This document shows positions 44,352 through 52,963 of a DNA stretch of 64,000 bases, one piece after another. Within the stretch, counting starts at the first letter, position 1; the number at the start of each line of letters is the position of its first letter. The notes under the pieces were generated by a model. That model saw only the letters and a list, made by a program, of their open reading frames with translations, did not search any database and was not told the origin of the DNA. A program made the position numbers and the translations under genes. The DNA comes from Variovorax sp. S12S4 (GTDB lineage: Bacteria; Pseudomonadota; Gammaproteobacteria; Burkholderiales; Burkholderiaceae_C): the NCBI RefSeq assembly GCF_023195515.1, contig NZ_JALPKR020000002.1, positions 2,953,001-3,017,000 of the forward strand, given 5' to 3'.

Positions 44352-45287
44352 ATGACTTCCGGTTCAGGCTTGACCGACGCATCGCTGATGCTCCATGTGC
44401 GGCCGCGCCAACTGCTCCTGTTGGCACGGCTCGATGCCCACCGCCATCTGGGCCGCGCAGCCGAGGCCATGAACATCAGCCAGCCGGCTGCCACCAAGCT
44501 GCTGCAGCAGCTGGAAGATTCGCTGGGCGAGAAGCTCTTCGAGCGCCTTGCGCGGGGCATGGAGCCCACGCCTTACGGCGAGATCCTGATCCGCTATGCC
44601 CGCCGCGTGCTCAGCGACTTCGGCAGCGCCCGCGAGGAAATGCTCGCGCTGCGCTCGGGCCTGAGCGGTTCGCTGCGCGTGGGCAGCGTGCCGGGCGCGG
44701 TGCCCGAGCTGCTGGCGCCGGCGCTGGTCGAGTACCACCGGCGTCATCCGCAGGTGGCGGTGTCGGTAATCGTCGAGACCAGCGATGTGATGCAGGCGCA
44801 GCTCGAGCAGGGCGACGTCGACCTGGTGCTGGGCCGGCTCACGGACAGCCACGACGAGGCCAGGTACGCGAGCGTGCCGCTGCTGGGCGAGTCGCAGGTG
44901 GTCGTGGTGCGCGCCGCGCACCCTGTCTTCGAGCAGCCCACCGTCACGCTGGCCGAAATGGCGAACTGGTCATGGGTGTTGCAGCCGCCGGGCTCGCCGC
45001 AGCGCGGGCGCTTCGAGGCGGCGATGCGGGAGGCGGGTATCCAGGCGCGGCTCGACATCATCGAAACGGCATCGCCCATTGCCATTACCGCCTTGCTCGA
45101 GAACTCCGACATGGCCGCCGTGATGCCGGCTTCGCAGGCCGGCCACTACGCGCGGCTGGGCGTGCTGCGCACCGTGCCGGTGGAGCTGCCGGTGCGCGTG
45201 CCGCCGATCTGCCTCATCACCCGGCAGGACCGCCCGCTTTCACCGGCCGCGGCGCAGTTCAGGCGCCAGCTGCTGGGCGGTGCCTGA
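44352..45287 (+). CDS. LysR family transcriptional regulator
   Basis: A 311-residue regulator with an N-terminal winged helix-turn-helix (LGRAAEAMNISQPAATKLLQQLEDSLGEKLFER, about residues 35-67) and a C-terminal periplasmic-binding-like effector domain. It is divergent from the Bug/pdxA pair and presumably controls it in response to the imported acid. The ATG at 44352 is preferred to the TTG two codons upstream. An inverted repeat in the shared promoter region is a candidate operator. Confidence 0.9.
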   Translation: MTSGSGLTDASLMLHVRPRQLLLLARLDAHRHLGRAAEAMNISQPAATKLLQQLEDSLGEKLFERLARGMEPTPYGEILIRYARRVLSDFGSAREEMLALRSGLSGSLRVGSVPGAVPELLAPALVEYHRRHPQVAVSVIVETSDVMQAQLEQGDVDLVLGRLTDSHDEARYASVPLLGESQVVVVRAAHPVFEQPTVTLAEMANWSWVLQPPGSPQRGRFEAAMREAGIQARLDIIETASPIAITALLENSDMAAVMPASQAGHYARLGVLRTVPVELPVRVPPICLITRQDRPLSPAAAQFRRQLLGGA

Positions 45288-45322
45288 AGTCTTTGGATTG
45301 AGCTTTTCCATGCTGTATTGCG

Positions 45323-45342
45323 TTGACTAGGGAATCTCCTAG
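45323..45342 (+). promoter_or_regulatory. Candidate operator CTAGG-GAATCT-CCTAG upstream of the polyol operon
   Basis: Five-base arms overlap a TTGAC that could be a -35 element, about 125 bases before the binding-protein start. The AraC-type regulator at 53946 is one candidate binder, but nothing in the sequence proves it. No matching -10 was found at standard spacing. Confidence 0.35.
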
Positions 45343-45466
45343 CTGATTGGTGCATGAAAGTACCATGGCAGACGGATGAAGTACCAAACCCGCAAGCGCG
45401 TTTCTCCAGAATCCCGCCACGGCGACCCGAACAGAGACAGGGCGTCGCTCACCTCTAGGAGACAAC

Positions 45467-46777
45467 ATGAAGCGTTTTCTGAAAGCGGGCCTCGTCCTCG
45501 CACTCGCCGGCACGGGGCTCGCCTCCCAAGCCGCCACCGAACTCGTGATTGCGACCGTCAACAACGGCCACATGATCGAGATGCAGAAGCTGACGCCCTT
45601 CTTCGAAAAGGCCAATCCGGACATCAAGCTCAAGTGGGTCACGCTCGAGGAAGGCACGCTGCGCCAGCGCGTGACCACCGACATCGCCACCAAGGGCGGC
45701 CAGTTCGACGTGATGACCATCGGCCTGTACGAAGCGCCGATCTGGTCGAAGAAGGGCTGGCTCCAGCCCATTGCCACCGACGCCGCCTACGACGCCGACG
45801 ACCTGCTGCCCGCCATTCGCGCCGGCCTGTCGTACGAAGGCAAGCTCTACGCAGCGCCTTTCTACGGCGAGAGCTCGATGCTCATGTACCGCAAGGACCT
45901 GGCCGACAAGGTCGGTTTCAAGATGCCCGAGCAGCCCACCTGGGTGCAGGTGAAGGAGCTGGCCGGCAAGATCCACGACCCGAAGGCCGGCGTGTACGGC
46001 ATGTGCCTGCGCGGCAAGCCGGGCTGGGGTGACAACATGGCCTTTTTGACGACACTGGTCAACACCAACGGCGGCCAGTGGTTCGACATGCAGTGGAAGC
46101 CGCAGATCGACACCAAGCCCTGGAAGGACGCGATCAACTTCTACGTCGACATGATGAAGTCGTATGGCCCGCCGGGTGCATCGGCCAACAGCTTCAACGA
46201 GAACCTTGCGCTCTTCAACGAAGGCAAGTGCGGCATGTGGGTGGACGCAACCATTGCGGCCTCGTTCATCAGCGACCCCAAGCAGTCGAAGGTGGCCGAC
46301 AAGGTCGCCTTCGCACAGGCACCGGTGGCCGTCACGCCCAAGGGTGCCAACTGGCTGTGGACCTGGAACCTGGCCATTCCGGCAAGCTCGACCAAGGGCG
46401 CCGCCGCGCAGACCTTCGTGAAATGGGCGACCTCCAAGGAGTACGTGAACCTGGTGGCCAAGGAGCATGGCTGGGGCACGGTGCCCACCGGCACGCGCAA
46501 GTCGACCTATGCGAACCCCGAGTTCCAGAAGGTCGCGAAGTTTGCAGCGGCCGAGAAGAAGGCCATCGACAGCGCCAACCTCAGCGACAGCACGCTGCCC
46601 AAGTCGCCGTACGTGGGCGTGCAGTACGCGGCCATACCCGAGTTCCAGGCCATCGGCGTGGCGGTGGGGCAGCAGATGAGCGCCGCGCTGTCGGGCAAGG
46701 TGACGGTCGACCAGGCGCTGAAGACTTCGCAGACGGCGGCCGAGCGCGAGATGAAGAAAGCCGGCTACTACAAGTAA
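45467..46777 (+). CDS. smoE: Polyol (sorbitol/mannitol-type) ABC transporter substrate-binding protein
   Basis: A 436-residue periplasmic binding protein of family 1, SmoE-like. The signal peptide MKRFLKAGLVLALAGTGLASQA is followed by TELVIATVNNGHMIEMQKL, with FDVMTIGLYEAPIWSKKGWL, YAAPFYGESSMLMYRKDL and ANSFNENLALFNEGKCGMW, blocks I associate with the sorbitol/mannitol binding proteins. An AGGAGA ribosome site precedes the ATG. It heads an operon with two permeases, an ATPase and two polyol dehydrogenases, which supports the substrate class; arabinitol is as likely as sorbitol or mannitol. Confidence 0.9.
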   Translation: MKRFLKAGLVLALAGTGLASQAATELVIATVNNGHMIEMQKLTPFFEKANPDIKLKWVTLEEGTLRQRVTTDIATKGGQFDVMTIGLYEAPIWSKKGWLQPIATDAAYDADDLLPAIRAGLSYEGKLYAAPFYGESSMLMYRKDLADKVGFKMPEQPTWVQVKELAGKIHDPKAGVYGMCLRGKPGWGDNMAFLTTLVNTNGGQWFDMQWKPQIDTKPWKDAINFYVDMMKSYGPPGASANSFNENLALFNEGKCGMWVDATIAASFISDPKQSKVADKVAFAQAPVAVTPKGANWLWTWNLAIPASSTKGAAAQTFVKWATSKEYVNLVAKEHGWGTVPTGTRKSTYANPEFQKVAKFAAAEKKAIDSANLSDSTLPKSPYVGVQYAAIPEFQAIGVAVGQQMSAALSGKVTVDQALKTSQTAAEREMKKAGYYK

Positions 46778-46790
46778 GCCGAGCTTTCAT

Positions 46791-46909
46791 TCTTGCTCCC
46801 TCCCCTTCCGGGGGAGGGCAGGGGTGGGGGCACGCGGCGTACCAATCGCCGCGGCGCTTGATCCGGGAGCCCCCATCCCAGCCTTCCCCCAGCGGGGGAA
46901 GGAGCCAGA
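46791..46909. repeat. Palindromic repeat between smoE and smoF
   Basis: GCTCCCTCCCCTTCCGGGGG begins the left arm and an inverted arm ending GCGGGGGAAGGAGC closes the right, each about 37 bases around a 44-base centre. It resembles the intergenic palindromes frequent in betaproteobacteria. It could form a large hairpin that separates binding-protein message from permease message. Confidence 0.7.
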
Positions 46910-46931
46910 GACAACGAGAAGGAACCTCCTC

Positions 46932-47789
46932 ATGAAACGACTCCTGCCCCGGGCCCTCATGGCGCCTGCCGTGCTCACGCTCCTCCTGTGGATGATCGTG
47001 CCGCTGGTGATGACGTTGTACTTCTCGTTCGTGAACTACAACCTCATGCAGCCCGGCGAGCGCACGTTCGCGGGCATCGAGAACTTTCACTACTTCGTTA
47101 CCGACCCGGACTTCTGGCCCGCAACGTGGAACACGTTGATGCTGATCGGCAGCGTGATCGTCATCACGGTGGTGCTCGGCGTGCTGCTCGCGCTCTTGGT
47201 GAACGAGCCCTTTCCGGGCCGCGGCATCGTGCGGGTACTGCTCATCTCTCCGTTCTTCGTCATGCCCGCGGTCAACGCGCTGCTGTGGAAGCACATGATG
47301 ATGAACCCCATCTACGGCATCCTGGCCGACGTGTGGCGCTTCTTCGGCGCGCAGCCGGTCGACTGGCTCACCGACGTGCCGCTGTTCTCGGTGATCGTCA
47401 TGGTGGCCTGGCAGTGGCTGCCGTTCGCCTGCCTGATCTTCATCACCTCGCTGCAGTCGCTCGACCGAGAGCAGATGGAGGCCGCGCGCATGGACGGCGC
47501 AAGCGCGTTCCAGCGCTTCTTCTACCTGACCATTCCGCACCTCGGCCGGCCGATGGCGGTGGTGATCATGATCGAGATGATCTTCCTGCTCAGCGTGTTC
47601 GCCGAGATCGCCATCACCACCAATGGCGGCCCGGGCAACGAGAGCACCAACATGACCTACCTGATCTTCAAGCAGTCGCTGATGAACTTCGACGTGGGCG
47701 TGGCATCGGCCGGTGCGCTGTTCGCCGTGGTGCTGGCCAACATCGTGGCCGTGTTCCTCATTCGGATCATCGGCAAGAACCTCGACTGA
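46932..47789 (+). CDS. smoF: Polyol ABC transporter permease (SmoF type)
   Basis: A 285-residue permease of the MalF-like group with six membrane helices, starting LMAPAVLTLLLWMIVPLVMTLYFS. The EAA loop is SLDREQMEAARMDGASAFQRFFYLTIPHL. The ATG at 46932 has an AAGGAA site; the open frame upstream runs through the palindromic repeat and is not coding. It pairs with the next permease. Confidence 0.92.
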   Translation: MKRLLPRALMAPAVLTLLLWMIVPLVMTLYFSFVNYNLMQPGERTFAGIENFHYFVTDPDFWPATWNTLMLIGSVIVITVVLGVLLALLVNEPFPGRGIVRVLLISPFFVMPAVNALLWKHMMMNPIYGILADVWRFFGAQPVDWLTDVPLFSVIVMVAWQWLPFACLIFITSLQSLDREQMEAARMDGASAFQRFFYLTIPHLGRPMAVVIMIEMIFLLSVFAEIAITTNGGPGNESTNMTYLIFKQSLMNFDVGVASAGALFAVVLANIVAVFLIRIIGKNLD

Positions 47790-47799
47790 AGGAACGACC

Positions 47800-48624
47800 A
47801 TGCAACCCAGCAACTTCCTTCCGCAACTGCTGCGCACCGTGGGTGCGTGGGCCGTGGCGCTGCTCCTGTTCTTTCCGCTCGGCTGGCTGTTTCTCACGGC
47901 CTTCAAGACGGAGCTGCAGGCCATTCACGTGCCGCCGCTTTTCATCTTCGAGCCCACGCTCGACAACTTCGGCGAAGTGCAGCGCCGCAGCGACTACCTT
48001 CTGTACGCGCGCAACTCGCTCATCACCAGCCTGGGCTCGACCATCATCGGCCTGTTGATCGCAGCGCCTGCGGCGTACTCGATGGCCTTCTTCCGCACGA
48101 AGAAGACGCGCGACATCCTGATGTGGATGCTCTCCACCAAGATGATGCCGGCCGTGGGGGCGCTGGTGCCGATCTACGTGCTTGCGCAAACCGCGGGCCT
48201 GCTCGACTCGCTCACCGCGCTCACAGTCGTGTTCACGCTGTCGAACCTGCCGATCATGGTGTGGATGCTTTACAGCGCCTACAAGGACATTCCGAACGAA
48301 ATTCTCGAAGCCGCGCGCATGGACGGCGCCAGCCTGTGGACCGAGTTCCGCCACGTGGTGCTGCCGCTGTCGGTGGGCGGCCTTGCCTCGACCGGCCTCC
48401 TGTGCCTGGTGCTGAGCTGGAACGAGGCCTTCTGGGCGCTCAACCTCAGCTCGGCCAAGGCCGGCACGCTGGCCACGCTCATCGCCTCTTACTCCAGCCC
48501 CGAGGGCCTGTTCTGGGCCAAGTTGTCGGCGGCTTCGCTCATGGCCATTGCGCCCATCGTCGTGTTCGGCTGGTTCAGCCAGAAGCAATTGGTGCAAGGC
48601 CTGACCTTCGGCGCCGTCAAGTAA
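47800..48624 (+). CDS. smoG: Polyol ABC transporter permease (SmoG type)
   Basis: A 274-residue MalG-like permease. The first helix is at TVGAWAVALLLFFPLGWLFL, the EAA loop is IPNEILEAARMDGASLWTEFRHVVLPL, and the C-terminus ends FSQKQLVQGLTFGAVK, a typical MalG-family tail. The start at 47800 is 10 bases after the smoF stop with GAAGGAA ahead of it. Confidence 0.92.
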   Translation: MQPSNFLPQLLRTVGAWAVALLLFFPLGWLFLTAFKTELQAIHVPPLFIFEPTLDNFGEVQRRSDYLLYARNSLITSLGSTIIGLLIAAPAAYSMAFFRTKKTRDILMWMLSTKMMPAVGALVPIYVLAQTAGLLDSLTALTVVFTLSNLPIMVWMLYSAYKDIPNEILEAARMDGASLWTEFRHVVLPLSVGGLASTGLLCLVLSWNEAFWALNLSSAKAGTLATLIASYSSPEGLFWAKLSAASLMAIAPIVVFGWFSQKQLVQGLTFGAVK

Positions 48625-48641
48625 AGAAAGGGAGACACCTC

Positions 48642-49679
48642 ATGGCCTACCTGCAACTCAAAGACATCAAGAAGAGCTTCGGCGACGTCGACATCATCAA
48701 GGGCGTCGATCTCGAAATCCAGAAGGGCGAGTTCATTGTCTTCGTCGGGCCTTCGGGCTGCGGCAAGTCGACGCTGCTGCGCCTCATTGCGGGGCTCGAG
48801 CCCATCACCAGCGGCAACCTGCTGCTCGACGGCAAGGACATCACCTGGGCGCCTTCGGGCAAGCGCGACCTGGCCATGGTGTTCCAGAGCTACGCGCTCT
48901 ACCCGCACATGAGCGTGTACGACAACATGTCGTTCGCGCTCAAGCTGGCGGGTGTTTCAAAGAGCGAGATCAAGACCAAGGTCGAGTACGCGGCCAAGAC
49001 GCTCAACCTCACGCATTACCTCGACCGCACGCCCAAGGACTTGTCCGGCGGGCAACGCCAACGGGTGGCCATTGGCCGCGCCATCGTGCGCGCGCCAAAG
49101 GTGTTTCTGTTCGACGAGCCGCTGTCCAACCTCGATGCGGCCCTGCGCGGCAACACCCGCGTCGAAATCCACAAGCTGCACCGCTCGCTCGGTGCCACCA
49201 CCATCTACGTGACGCACGACCAGGTCGAGGCCATGACGCTGGCCGACCGCGTGGTGGTGCTCAGGGACGGGCTTATCGAACAGGTCGGCACGCCGCTCGA
49301 GCTCTATGACCGGCCGGCCAATCAGTTCGTTGCCCAGTTCATCGGCATGCCGTCGATGAACATGGTGGCGGCGAGTGCGATTCCGAGTTTCTCGGCAGCC
49401 ACCGGCGGGCGCGTTCCGAGCGACGGCTTCCTGGGCGTGCGGCCTGAAGGTCTGCGCGTGCATCCGAAGCAGGCCGCTGCCGCGGGCGTGCCGGGGCGTG
49501 TGGAGCTGATCGAAGCACTGGGCGCCGACACGCTGATCCACGTCGACGTGGGCGGCGTGCCACTCATCGCGCGCCAGAACGAACGCACCCCGCTGCATGC
49601 GGGCGACGATGTGGCGGTAGAGCTCGATCCCAGCGTGCTGCATCTCTTCAATCGCGAAGGCCGCGCGGTCTCCGCCTGA
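48642..49679 (+). CDS. smoK: Polyol ABC transporter ATP-binding protein (SmoK/MalK type)
   Basis: A 345-residue CUT1-type ATPase. Walker A GPSGCGKST, Q-loop VFQSYALYPHMSVYDNM, signature LSGGQRQRV, Walker B FLFDEPLSNLDA and H-loop YVTHDQVEAMTLADR are followed by the MalK-type C-terminal regulatory domain with LGVRPEGLRVHP. It lies 17 bases after smoG and 28 before the dehydrogenase gene, all in one operon. Confidence 0.94.
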   Translation: MAYLQLKDIKKSFGDVDIIKGVDLEIQKGEFIVFVGPSGCGKSTLLRLIAGLEPITSGNLLLDGKDITWAPSGKRDLAMVFQSYALYPHMSVYDNMSFALKLAGVSKSEIKTKVEYAAKTLNLTHYLDRTPKDLSGGQRQRVAIGRAIVRAPKVFLFDEPLSNLDAALRGNTRVEIHKLHRSLGATTIYVTHDQVEAMTLADRVVVLRDGLIEQVGTPLELYDRPANQFVAQFIGMPSMNMVAASAIPSFSAATGGRVPSDGFLGVRPEGLRVHPKQAAAAGVPGRVELIEALGADTLIHVDVGGVPLIARQNERTPLHAGDDVAVELDPSVLHLFNREGRAVSA

Positions 49680-49707
49680 TTCTTCATTTTTCATCCGGAT
49701 ATTTCCC

Positions 49708-51162
49708 GTGACCCTTGCAGCAGCGCCTCTTGCACAAACACCACCGGCTCTTTCGGAGTTCACGGTGCTTCACCTTGGGCTCGGCTCGTTCCACCGGGCC
49801 CACCAGGCGGTCTACCTTCAGCGGCTTATCGATGCGGGCGATACCCGCTGGTCGCTGTCGGGTGCCAACATCCGGCCCGACATGGCCGATGTGGTCGCTG
49901 CCCTGCAGGCGCAGGGCGGGCGCTACACGCTGGAGACGGTTTCACCGGCCGGCGAGTACCGCTACGAACAGATCGAAGCCATACGCGAGGTTCTGCCTTA
50001 CGAGCCCTCGCTGGCTGCGGTCGTCGCGCGCGGCGCGGCGCCGTCCACTCGCATCGTGTCTTTCACGGTGACCGAGGCGGGCTACTACCTCGATACCAAG
50101 GGCAAGCTGGACCTCTCGTTCGGCGACCTTGCGGCGGACATCGAGCGAGCCCGCCGCGGCCAGACGTGGAGTGGAGGCGGCGAAGGCGTGACCATCTACG
50201 GCGTCGTCTGCACGATCTTGCGCGCGCGCAAGGCTGCGCAGTCCGGCCCGGTCACTCTGCTCAACTGCGACAACCTGCGCCACAACGGCGACCGCTTTCG
50301 GGCCGGGTTGCTGGAGTTCATCGAACGCGCGGGCGATGCCGAATTGCTCGCATGGGCGCAGGCGAACACCGCCTGCCCCAACGCGATGGTCGACCGCATC
50401 ACGCCGCGCCCGCCGCCCGAACTCCGCGCACGCGTGAAGGCCGCCACCGGCCAAGACGATGCGGCCGCAATCACTGGCGAGAGCTTTATTCAGTGGGTGA
50501 TCGAAGACAACTTCGTTGCGGGCCGTCCCGATTGGGGCCGCGTGGGCGTGGAGCTGGTCGATTCGGTGCAGCCTTACGAAGAAGCCAAGATCCGCATCCT
50601 CAACGCCACGCACAGCTGCATTGCATGGGCCGGCACGCTGATCGGGTTGAGCTTCATCCATGAAGGCACGCACCACGCGGCCATCCGCAAGATGGCGTTC
50701 GACTACGTGACCGACGACGTGATTCCGTGCCTGAGCCCGAGCCCGATCGATCTTGCGGCTTACCGCGACGTGGTGCTCGACCGCTTCGGCAACCCCGCTA
50801 TCCGCGACACCAACCAGCGCGTGGCGGCCGACGGCTTCTCGAAGATTCCGGGCTTCATCGCGCCCACGGTGCGTGAGCGGCTTGCTGCCGGGCAGCCGAT
50901 CGACAGCGTTGCGATGCTGCCCGCACTGTTTCTTGCCTTCTTGCAGCGCTGGCATCACGGGGCGCTGCCGTATGCGTATCAAGACCAGGGCATGGACGGA
51001 GCCGTGGCGCACGCCATTTGCGATGCCGCCGATCCGGTGCTGGCGCTGTGCTCGGACGCGGGACTGTGGGGCGCCATTGCTGGCGATGCACGGCTGGTAG
51101 AGGCCGTGCGTGGCGCGAGCGAACGCGTGGCAAGTTTCATGAATGCAGGAGCAACGAGATGA
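49708..51162 (+). CDS. dalD: D-arabinitol 4-dehydrogenase (mannitol dehydrogenase family)
   Basis: A 484-residue long-chain polyol dehydrogenase converting D-arabinitol to D-xylulose. The N-terminal LHLGLGSFHRAHQAVYLQRL and the blocks RYTLETVSPAGEYRYE, TLLNCDNLRHNGDRF, ATHSCIAWAGTLIG and TNQRVAADGFSKIPGFIAP closely follow the DalD type as I remember it, more than the MtlK mannitol type. The catalytic lysine of the family would be in EEAKIRILNATH. The start is a GTG at 49708. With the xylulokinase at 54932 it makes a complete arabinitol route to xylulose 5-phosphate. Some activity on mannitol is possible. Confidence 0.88.
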   Translation: MTLAAAPLAQTPPALSEFTVLHLGLGSFHRAHQAVYLQRLIDAGDTRWSLSGANIRPDMADVVAALQAQGGRYTLETVSPAGEYRYEQIEAIREVLPYEPSLAAVVARGAAPSTRIVSFTVTEAGYYLDTKGKLDLSFGDLAADIERARRGQTWSGGGEGVTIYGVVCTILRARKAAQSGPVTLLNCDNLRHNGDRFRAGLLEFIERAGDAELLAWAQANTACPNAMVDRITPRPPPELRARVKAATGQDDAAAITGESFIQWVIEDNFVAGRPDWGRVGVELVDSVQPYEEAKIRILNATHSCIAWAGTLIGLSFIHEGTHHAAIRKMAFDYVTDDVIPCLSPSPIDLAAYRDVVLDRFGNPAIRDTNQRVAADGFSKIPGFIAPTVRERLAAGQPIDSVAMLPALFLAFLQRWHHGALPYAYQDQGMDGAVAHAICDAADPVLALCSDAGLWGAIAGDARLVEAVRGASERVASFMNAGATR

Positions 51163-51947
51163 GCGAACGGCTGAAGAACCGCCACGTGCTGCTGACCGGT
51201 GCCGGCGGAGGCATCGGGCTTGCAGTCGCCGAGGCATGCATTTCCGAAGGCGCGCGCTGCAGCATCGTCGACCGCATGGCTGCTGCGCCCGAAGCAGTGC
51301 GGGCGCTGTTGCAAAAGCATCCCGACCGCCTTGCCTACATCGCGGCGGACGTGACTGACACGAAAGGAATCACGCACCTTCTCGCAGAGGCGCAGGTCGC
51401 CTTCGGCCCCATTCACACACTGTTCAACAACGCCGCGGTGTTCGACCTTGCGCCGTTGCTCGACAGCGACGAGGCATCTTTCGACAAGCTGTTCGCGGTC
51501 AACGTGAAGGGCATGTTCTTCGTCATGCAAGCGGTGCTGCGCCACATGGTCGAAGCCGGCACGCAGGGTGCATCGGTCATCAACATGGCGTCACAGGCGG
51601 GGCGTCGCGGCGAGGCGCTGGTGTCGCACTACTGCGCAACGAAGGCCGCCGTCATCAGCTACACCCAGAGCGCCGCATTGGCCATGGCCCCGCACGGCAT
51701 TCGCGTCAACGGCATTGCGCCGGGCGTGGTCGACACGCCCATGTGGGACCATGTAGACAGCCTGTTCGCCAAGGCCGAAGGGCTGCCGCTCGGCGAGAAG
51801 AAGCGGCGAGTGGGCCTGGAGGTGCCGCTCGGCCGCATGGGCATGCCGAGCGACATTGCCGGCGCGGCGGTATTTCTTGCCAGCGACGAGGCACGCTACA
51901 TCACGGCGCAGACCTTGAATGTCGACGGCGGGAATGTGATGAGCTGA
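51159..51947 (+). CDS. smoS: Sorbitol dehydrogenase (SmoS-type short-chain dehydrogenase)
   Basis: A 262-residue short-chain dehydrogenase. Nucleotide-binding GAGGGIGLAVAEA, NNAAVFDLAPLL, catalytic serine in INMASQAGRR, and the YCATKAAV catalytic tyrosine-lysine pair are in place. The segments NMASQAGRRGEALV and LPLGEKKRRVG match the Rhodobacter-type SmoS sorbitol/galactitol dehydrogenase as remembered. It starts within the dalD stop (ATGA overlap). The product from sorbitol would be fructose, used by the fructokinase downstream. Confidence 0.88.
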   Translation: MSERLKNRHVLLTGAGGGIGLAVAEACISEGARCSIVDRMAAAPEAVRALLQKHPDRLAYIAADVTDTKGITHLLAEAQVAFGPIHTLFNNAAVFDLAPLLDSDEASFDKLFAVNVKGMFFVMQAVLRHMVEAGTQGASVINMASQAGRRGEALVSHYCATKAAVISYTQSAALAMAPHGIRVNGIAPGVVDTPMWDHVDSLFAKAEGLPLGEKKRRVGLEVPLGRMGMPSDIAGAAVFLASDEARYITAQTLNVDGGNVMS

Positions 51948-51978
51948 GATGGACAGCTTCTGCTTGTCTTGCGTTGTT

Positions 51979-52239
51979 GTTCAGGGCGGCGCACCCGCCG
52001 ACGGGGTACCTTTCTCCGCGAATGTCCCCCGGCCTGCGGCCTCCTCCTTTATTTCGCTGCGCAAGGCACCCCGCCAGCGGGTGCGTTGGGCAGAGCCGTG
52101 GTTGATCAGCGGAACACCAGCAGCGCGTCCATGTGCACAGGCCATCGGGTGCTCCGCGCAGCGAAATAAAGGAGGAGGGCGAAGCCCGGGGACATTCGCG
52201 GAGGGGGAGTACCCGGTGGCCTTTGCACACGCCACGAAC
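51979..52239. repeat. MITE-like palindromic repeat, copy 2
   Basis: A 261-bp copy of the element at 41902-42163, filling most of the 321-base gap between smoS and the aldolase gene. The left end GTTCAGGGCGGCGCACCCGC is identical to copy 1; the right end is decayed (GCCACGAAC instead of CGCCCTGAAC). The arms and centre are well conserved. It interrupts the polyol gene set and may separate it into two transcripts. Confidence 0.85.
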
Positions 52240-52268
52240 TCTCCGTACTCTGTGCACCAAGCAAGCCC

Positions 52269-52940
52269 ATGAACCAAGATTTCCACCTATATCTGGACAG
52301 CGCCGACTTGACCGAGCTGAAGACGTGCCTACCGCACCCAGTCGTTCACGGCGTAACAACCAACCCCACGCTGCTTCAACGCGCAGGCATAAGCCGCGAC
52401 GAAGTACCGGGTCTGCTGAAGCGCTGCATTGAGCTGGGCGCGCGACAGGTGCAAGCCCAGGTGTATTCGAGCGATGTCGACGGCATGCTCGAAGACGCCG
52501 ATAAGCTGCTCTCGCACTTCGACCGCGGACAACTCGTGGTGAAGATTCCCGCCACGCGCCAAGGCCTCGCTGCCGGCGCCCGGCTCATCGCGCAAGACGT
52601 GCCGGTCACGTGGACGGCTGTGTACGCGCCCGAACAGGCGCACTTTGCCGCGCAACTGGGCGCGGCGTACGCGGCGCCGTACCTGGGACGGCTCGAAGAC
52701 GCCGGCATCGAAGGGCTGGCACTCATCGCGCAAATGCAGGCCCTGGTGGCGCAGCGGCCTTCGTCCGGCACGCGGCTCCTGGTCGCGAGCGTTCGCTCGC
52801 GCGAGGCGTATCTTTCGCTGCTGGGGCTCGGCGTGGGTGCCATCACCATTCCGCCGCGCCTTTTTGCCGAACTGCTCGATCATCCCGCCACGCTGGCTGC
52901 CGAGAGCGGCTTCCTGGCCGACGCGCGTGCCTTGGGCTGA
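52269..52940 (+). CDS. Transaldolase-family fructose-6-phosphate aldolase-like protein
   Basis: A 223-residue small transaldolase-family protein of the FSA/TalC type, much shorter than the Tal at 39349. The N-terminal LYLDSADLTELKTCL and GVTTNPTLLQRAGIS and the Schiff-base lysine in LVVKIPATRQGL (near residue 98) are clear. It probably cleaves fructose 6-phosphate, or another ketose phosphate, to dihydroxyacetone (or glycolaldehyde-type) products. Sitting just before fructokinase, it would give a bypass or an aldolase step for a less common sugar. Which reaction it runs in vivo is unknown. Confidence 0.82.
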   Translation: MNQDFHLYLDSADLTELKTCLPHPVVHGVTTNPTLLQRAGISRDEVPGLLKRCIELGARQVQAQVYSSDVDGMLEDADKLLSHFDRGQLVVKIPATRQGLAAGARLIAQDVPVTWTAVYAPEQAHFAAQLGAAYAAPYLGRLEDAGIEGLALIAQMQALVAQRPSSGTRLLVASVRSREAYLSLLGLGVGAITIPPRLFAELLDHPATLAAESGFLADARALG

Positions 52941-52963
52941 GAGAAGAAGAGAATCGAACCACT

